From contig CBDCFM010000015.1 in NCBI GenBank assembly GCA_965216035.1, positions 308,136 through 372,135 of the forward strand: a stretch of 64,000 nucleotides of DNA. Reading direction: 5' to 3'. A program made the position numbers and the translations under genes. This DNA is from G963664115 sp965216035. Lineage in GTDB: Bacteria > Acidobacteriota > Terriglobia > 20CM-2-55-15. Below the pieces are notes generated by a model. The model searched no databases. It had not been told where the DNA came from and saw only the letters and a list, made by a program, of their open reading frames with translations. Below are positions 60,697 through 64,000 of the stretch, piece by piece (the first letter of the stretch is position 1; every line of letters starts with the position of its first letter).

Positions 60697-61010
60697 CGGC
60701 CACCCCCGTCACGGGCCTGCTCAATCTCCCGATGATGTTGGGCGTCCAGGCTGTTCATCAAAAGACAATAGGCGAGGATGATCAGGACAAACGCAATGAT
60801 GCTTCCCTGGTGAGCAAACCAAAAGCCAAGAGGGAATCCGGTTCCCGGAAGCGTGTAGGCGTTTAACAGGTCCGCGAAGAGCACTCCTGCCCCCAGGCCA
60901 GCCAGCGCCCAAACAAAAATAAGCGTTGCCATGATCCGGATGTTGCGACGCCAATACCTTTGGGGCACTGTTTCGGACTTCGATTTCGTTGATGGGGATT
61001 GAGTGCTCAT
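60693..61010 (-). CDS. DUF4212 small membrane protein, symporter partner
   Basis: A 105-residue protein with two TM segments (about residues 29-52 and 66-84). The start at ATG 61010 is used; an in-frame TTG at 61022 would add four residues. The FGFPLGFWFAHQGS-like motif (here GTGFPLGFWFAHQGSI) is the family hallmark. DUF4212 genes nearly always precede this type of symporter and probably form its small subunit. It is coupled to the symporter by TTGA. Confidence 0.9.
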   Translation of the reverse strand: MSTQSPSTKSKSETVPQRYWRRNIRIMATLIFVWALAGLGAGVLFADLLNAYTLPGTGFPLGFWFAHQGSIIAFVLIILAYCLLMNSLDAQHHREIEQARDGGGR

Positions 61011-61464
61011 GTGGGTGGCCAAAGCGCTGCGATTCTATCGGAGGCGCTACTTGAGGTCAACGCGAGACGATCAAGCGTAGTGTCTCAGTTCGAAGACGAA
61101 GGTGATTGAAGAGTAAAACTTTGTGTGCCTGGGGTTCCGCCTGTTGCCGACAGCCCGTTCAAACTGGATGTGCATCTCGAAACGTTCGCCTGTGGTCGCA
61201 GCAAACGTCCAGTCCTACGAGTCCAGGATCGGGCTCGATCCGCTGTCGGTCGAGGTGCGTTCCATCATATGTGTGGTGGCCGACGGGTAGACGCCGAACG
61301 GCTCGAAAGAAATCATTTATGGACATGTTCTATCCTCCGGTCTGCTCCATGCTAAGTTATCTGGCCCGTTCGGGCAAAACCGAATCGTGGGCGAATACAT
61401 CGGTGCTGTCAGGGTGGACCGAATCCCGCACTTCGACCCTCGGGTGGGGATCACGAAAAGCTAG
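61011..61464. other. Intergenic stretch, possible coding relic
   Basis: Around 61160-61290 two plus-strand frames together read protein-like (SPFKLDVHLETF, then in another frame VQSYESRIGLDPLSVEVRS before a stop at 61288-61290). That may be the tail of a decayed gene, but I cannot name it. Nothing else was seen. Confidence 0.35.
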
Positions 61465-62190
61465 CTACTCCGGCCCTACGCTCCGGGCCAACCGGAATCC
61501 GTAGTCCGTATACCTGTAACCCGGAGGGAGGCTGCTTCGCTGTGCGGCCCTCGACGCCTTGACCTTGTGTCGCCAGGATCCACCCTTGGAAACACGGCGG
61601 GTGCCGGACTCCGGTCCCATTGGATTCCTTGTCGGAGAGATCTTGTAGTAGTCGGGCGCGTACCAGTCTGCGCACCACTCGTGGACGTTGTCTCCCATGT
61701 TGAACAGGCCATAGGCGTTGGCGGGTGACGAGGCCACCGGGCGTGGAGCAAGCCATTCGCCTCGAAAGTATTCGAGGGATTCAGGCGCCTCGTGGCCCCA
61801 GGCGTATGGTCTGTCGTCAGTACCTCCCCTGCATGCCTTTTCCCATTCCGCCTCCCTGGGCAATCGATAGGTCTTTCGGTTTCGTTTGGACAACCACTCG
61901 CAATAGGCAATAGCGTCAAACCAGTTCACACCAACGACCGGCTGATTCGGGTCGGCAAATGCCAGCTCCTTCCATCCCCGCGGCTCGGTCCAATCCGTAA
62001 CCTTGAGGAAGTGTGCATATTCACGTCGCATCACTGTCGTTTGCGCAATATCGTATGCGTCGGTGAAAACCCGGTGCCGCGGGGCTTCCCCAGGAAGGTG
62101 ATGATTGGAGCCCATCCAAAACCGTCCTTCCGGAATGCGCATCATGGATGGTGCGTCGTGTGTTTCGCTGTGTCCTGCTTGAATTTGCAT
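61465..62190 (-). CDS. Formylglycine-generating-enzyme-like (SUMF1 domain) protein
   Basis: A 241-residue protein from ATG 62190; an in-frame TTG at 62250 would prepend 20 residues. The FGE-sulfatase fold is clear: MMRIPEGRFWMGSN, PVVGVNWFDAIAYCEWLSKR, YRLPREAEWEKACRGG, GLFNMGDNVHEWCADWY, RVSKGGSW and YGFRLAR. The two catalytic Cys of true FGEs near the C-terminus are not seen (RAAQRSSLPPG), so it is more likely a non-FGE member of the superfamily. No sulfatase gene lies nearby. Confidence 0.88.
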   Translation of the reverse strand: MQIQAGHSETHDAPSMMRIPEGRFWMGSNHHLPGEAPRHRVFTDAYDIAQTTVMRREYAHFLKVTDWTEPRGWKELAFADPNQPVVGVNWFDAIAYCEWLSKRNRKTYRLPREAEWEKACRGGTDDRPYAWGHEAPESLEYFRGEWLAPRPVASSPANAYGLFNMGDNVHEWCADWYAPDYYKISPTRNPMGPESGTRRVSKGGSWRHKVKASRAAQRSSLPPGYRYTDYGFRLARSVGPE

Positions 62191-62572
62191 TGTGAAGCTG
62201 ACCGACACATTGCGAAAGAACCCGAAACGGGGAGGTTCGCGTCCGGACAAACCGAAAGCAATCGTCAGTGTAAATAGAACTATAGGTGCCTTAGGTCGGC
62301 AAGAATAGTCTCAAGGCGTGTAATTGTTTAATGATTGTGTCACACGACAACTGTTCAGTGATTCCCTCACCCTGTCGGGATTATGGAGGCAGTCACATTG
62401 AACTTAAAAGAACAGAAGCGGTTACTTGATTGGGAGTTGAGGCGACCCCACCCCCCAGCCAACGCCGGCTATCGAGGTGACCAGAACCGAGGTACTGAAT
62501 CGGGGGCAGGACGGGCCCCGCTCCCCGATTTTCTAGCTCAGGCAGTAATTGACTTCAAACTACGAATGTCGC
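62191..62572. other. Intergenic stretch, nothing recognised
   Basis: About 380 bp between the FGE-like gene and the spondin-domain gene. No clear coding frame, RNA gene or strong hairpin was seen. It probably holds the promoter of the FGE-like gene on the minus strand. Confidence 0.4.
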
Positions 62573-63246
62573 CTACCACATGCGTCGAACATTGATCCGG
62601 GCCGCGGGATTACGCCAGTCGCGCCGTGCCGGGTCAAAGTCTCCGATCCCGTGGATACCGGCGTGGATGAAAACGTGTCCCTCCTCTTCTCCTGCCGGTG
62701 AACCTCCAAGGCCGGGTCCGCCACACTCGTCGTAAGGCGGACCGGGGATCGACGCGCAAGTCTCATCATTGCGCTCGGTACCGGCGTCATAGACAGGGGA
62801 GTCGATCGTCAACAACCGCCTGCCCCTGGGAAGCGGCGACCCGTTGACGGCGAAAAATGCGTCATTGGTGGGAATCAGCATCGAGGCGAGACTGAAATGC
62901 CTCATGTTGCCCCCGGCCCGCACCTGTAGAGTCACTGACTCGCCAGGAGGAAGCAGTCCCGCACTTGCGGCAATGTCAAGCACCCCGTCCCTACCACGGA
63001 GTGCGGTCATCAAGGGCGTAATGTCGCCACTCTCCGCCAGGATTTCCAGCTCTTCGCTGGCCGGGGCGCCGAGCTCGAACAGCCTGACACCTTCATTGTG
63101 AGTGACGGCGAGGATCGGCGTGAATTGCTGGTCCCGTGTGAGATTCGTGATCGTGATTTCGTAGTCCCCGTACCGCGTTATTATGGATGTTCTGCTGCAA
63201 CAGCTGCGACCGTGCCATTTCGGAGCCGACCGATGTCGTCCAGAAG
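62573..63246 (-). pseudogene. Spondin-domain protein, 5'-truncated by an IS3-family element
   Basis: The frame closing at 62573 holds a spondin-N-like domain (DYEITITNLTRDQQFTPILAVTHNE, PGESVTLQV, ASMLIPTNDAFFAVNG, DAGTERNDETC, FIHAGIHGIGD). Homologues start with a signal peptide right before this, but here the frame passes upstream into unrelated sequence and then the IS3 end at 63247. Between 63180 and 63246 another minus frame reads LLDDIGRLRNGTVAAVAAEHP and stops, perhaps the tail of a separate gene. Bacterial spondin proteins are exported; the role is unknown. Confidence 0.65.
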
Positions 63247-63310
63247 TGGACCCCAAAAATCGGACAGCGTTATAAGGTGGACTCTCCACAAATGAGAGGA
63301 CCTTACGACG

Positions 63311-63592
63311 ATGGCAAAACGACGGAATTTCTCCCCTGAATTCAAGGCGAAGGTGGCGCTCGCAGCGCTGCGAGGCGACGGGACGATGGCGGAACTCGCT
63401 TCCCGCTACCAGATCCATCCGAACATGATCGCGAAGTGGAAACGTGATGCGCTCGACAGCGTGAAAGACGCGTTCAAAGGGCGCCGTGAGGCGTCGGGTA
63501 AGGACACCGAGAACGAGATCCGACGGCTCCAGGCTAAGATCGGAGAGCTTGTGGTGGAGCGGGATTTTTTGGCCGGAGCCTTCGACCGCTGA
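63311..63592 (+). CDS. IS3-family transposase OrfA
   Basis: A 93-residue protein with an N-terminal HTH (RNFSPEFKAKVALAALRGD, then LASRYQIHPNMIAKWKRD) and a C-terminal leucine-zipper-like helix (NEIRRLQAKIGELVVERDFL). It binds the IS ends and, by frameshifting, becomes the N-terminus of the OrfAB transposase. Confidence 0.92.
   Translation: MAKRRNFSPEFKAKVALAALRGDGTMAELASRYQIHPNMIAKWKRDALDSVKDAFKGRREASGKDTENEIRRLQAKIGELVVERDFLAGAFDR
63565..63571 (+). promoter_or_regulatory. Programmed -1 frameshift heptamer
   Basis: T-TTT-TTG in the OrfA frame. The -1 frame is open from here straight into OrfB, as expected for production of the fused transposase. Confidence 0.65.
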
Positions 63593-63594
63593 GC

Positions 63595-64000
63595 GTGGAT
63601 CGGAGGCGGAAGATGATCGAACCGAAGAAGCGTAACCTGAGCGTGGCACGACAGTGTGAGCTGGTCGGAATGAGTCGGTCGAGCTGGTATTACCGGCCAC
63701 GCGGCGAGAGTGAGCGGAATGTGGCTCTGATGCGTGTCATCGACGAACTGTACCTGGAGATGCCCTGGTACGGATCGCGTCAGATGACGCGCGAGCTGCG
63801 CCGCGCTGGGCATCGTGTCGGCCGGAAGCGCGTCCGTCGCCTGATGCGACTCATGGGCCTGCGATCGGTCGCTCCGAGGCCCTTCACGTCCCGCCGCGCC
63901 CCCGGACACGTCGTGTACCCGTACCTGCTCGGCGACATCCGGGTCACGCGAGGGAATCAGGCCTGGTGCGCGGATCTGACCTACATTCCGATGGCCCATG
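63595..64000 (+). CDS. IS3-family transposase OrfB, cut by the window end
   Basis: From GTG 63595, or by -1 frameshift from OrfA. HTH_21-like start (NLSVARQCELVGMSRSSWYYRP), then LYLEMPWYGSRQMTRELRR, and the first catalytic Asp in WCADLTYIPM at the very end. The remaining D and E lie beyond base 64000. Confidence 0.92.
   Translation, partial: MDRRRKMIEPKKRNLSVARQCELVGMSRSSWYYRPRGESERNVALMRVIDELYLEMPWYGSRQMTRELRRAGHRVGRKRVRRLMRLMGLRSVAPRPFTSRRAPGHVVYPYLLGDIRVTRGNQAWCADLTYIPMAH

Larger units (their letters stand above)
63247..64000 (+). mobile_element. IS3-family element, right part outside the window
   Basis: The left end begins TGGACCCCAAAAATCGGACA at 63247, a typical IS3-family terminal sequence. 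OrfA and the start of OrfB follow in overlapping phases. The right end is not in the window. Confidence 0.88.

Noticed and set aside
61125..61355. Possible short gene with SPFKLDVHLETF and VQSYESRIGLDPLSVEVRS segments
   Set aside because: The two protein-like pieces are in different frames and too short to assign, so it is mentioned only as a possible relic.

Overview
The window looks like a chromosomal segment of an Acidobacteriota-type bacterium, probably from a metagenome or a poorly studied lineage. Four features point there: a secreted SpoIVB-like (S55) peptidase, an M23 peptidase gene next to secA, several DUF6152 genes paired with a secreted W-rich family, and abundant outer-membrane and secreted proteins with moderate-to-high G+C. 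The assignment rests on gene content remembered from that phylum; no phylogenetic marker was tested.

Layout. 0-2 kb: a broken gamma-glutamylcyclotransferase gene and an intact IS30-family element. 2-8.4 kb: three co-directional exported proteins (S55 peptidase, beta-propeller-like protein, M1-like protein with a degenerate active site and TPRs). 8.5-17.4 kb: housekeeping genes (CPA1 antiporter, a CPXCG protein, guaB, secA, an M23 peptidase, DUF3810). 17.5-21 kb: a TPR/outer-membrane barrel gene split by a frameshift, a small barrel protein and an M28 peptidase. 21.2-27.8 kb: a TetR-regulated tripartite RND efflux operon with a palindromic operator candidate. 28-49 kb: an accessory region holding four copies of a two-gene module (DUF6152 plus a secreted 'SGxW' family of unknown function), mixed with an amino-acid permease, hydrolases, a bioBFDA operon and several IS elements. 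50.8-55.5 kb: a surface protein made of near-identical 345-bp repeats, carrying four frameshifts. 55.5-64 kb: a second IS1380, a DUF6282 protein, a DUF4212/sodium-solute symporter pair, a formylglycine-generating-enzyme-like protein, and a spondin-domain gene cut by an IS3-family element that runs off the end.

The most interesting themes are as follows. (1) The repeated DUF6152/SGxW module has a possible metal-binding His-His N-terminus, and one copy is bracketed by two apparently identical IS481 copies. (2) Two unrelated IS families (IS1380 and IS481) and a MITE-like element all sit at CTAG sites, one inserted in the target duplication of another. (3) Single-base indels are frequent in otherwise intact genes; they may be sequencing errors, decay or, in a G8 tract of the repeat protein, phase variation.
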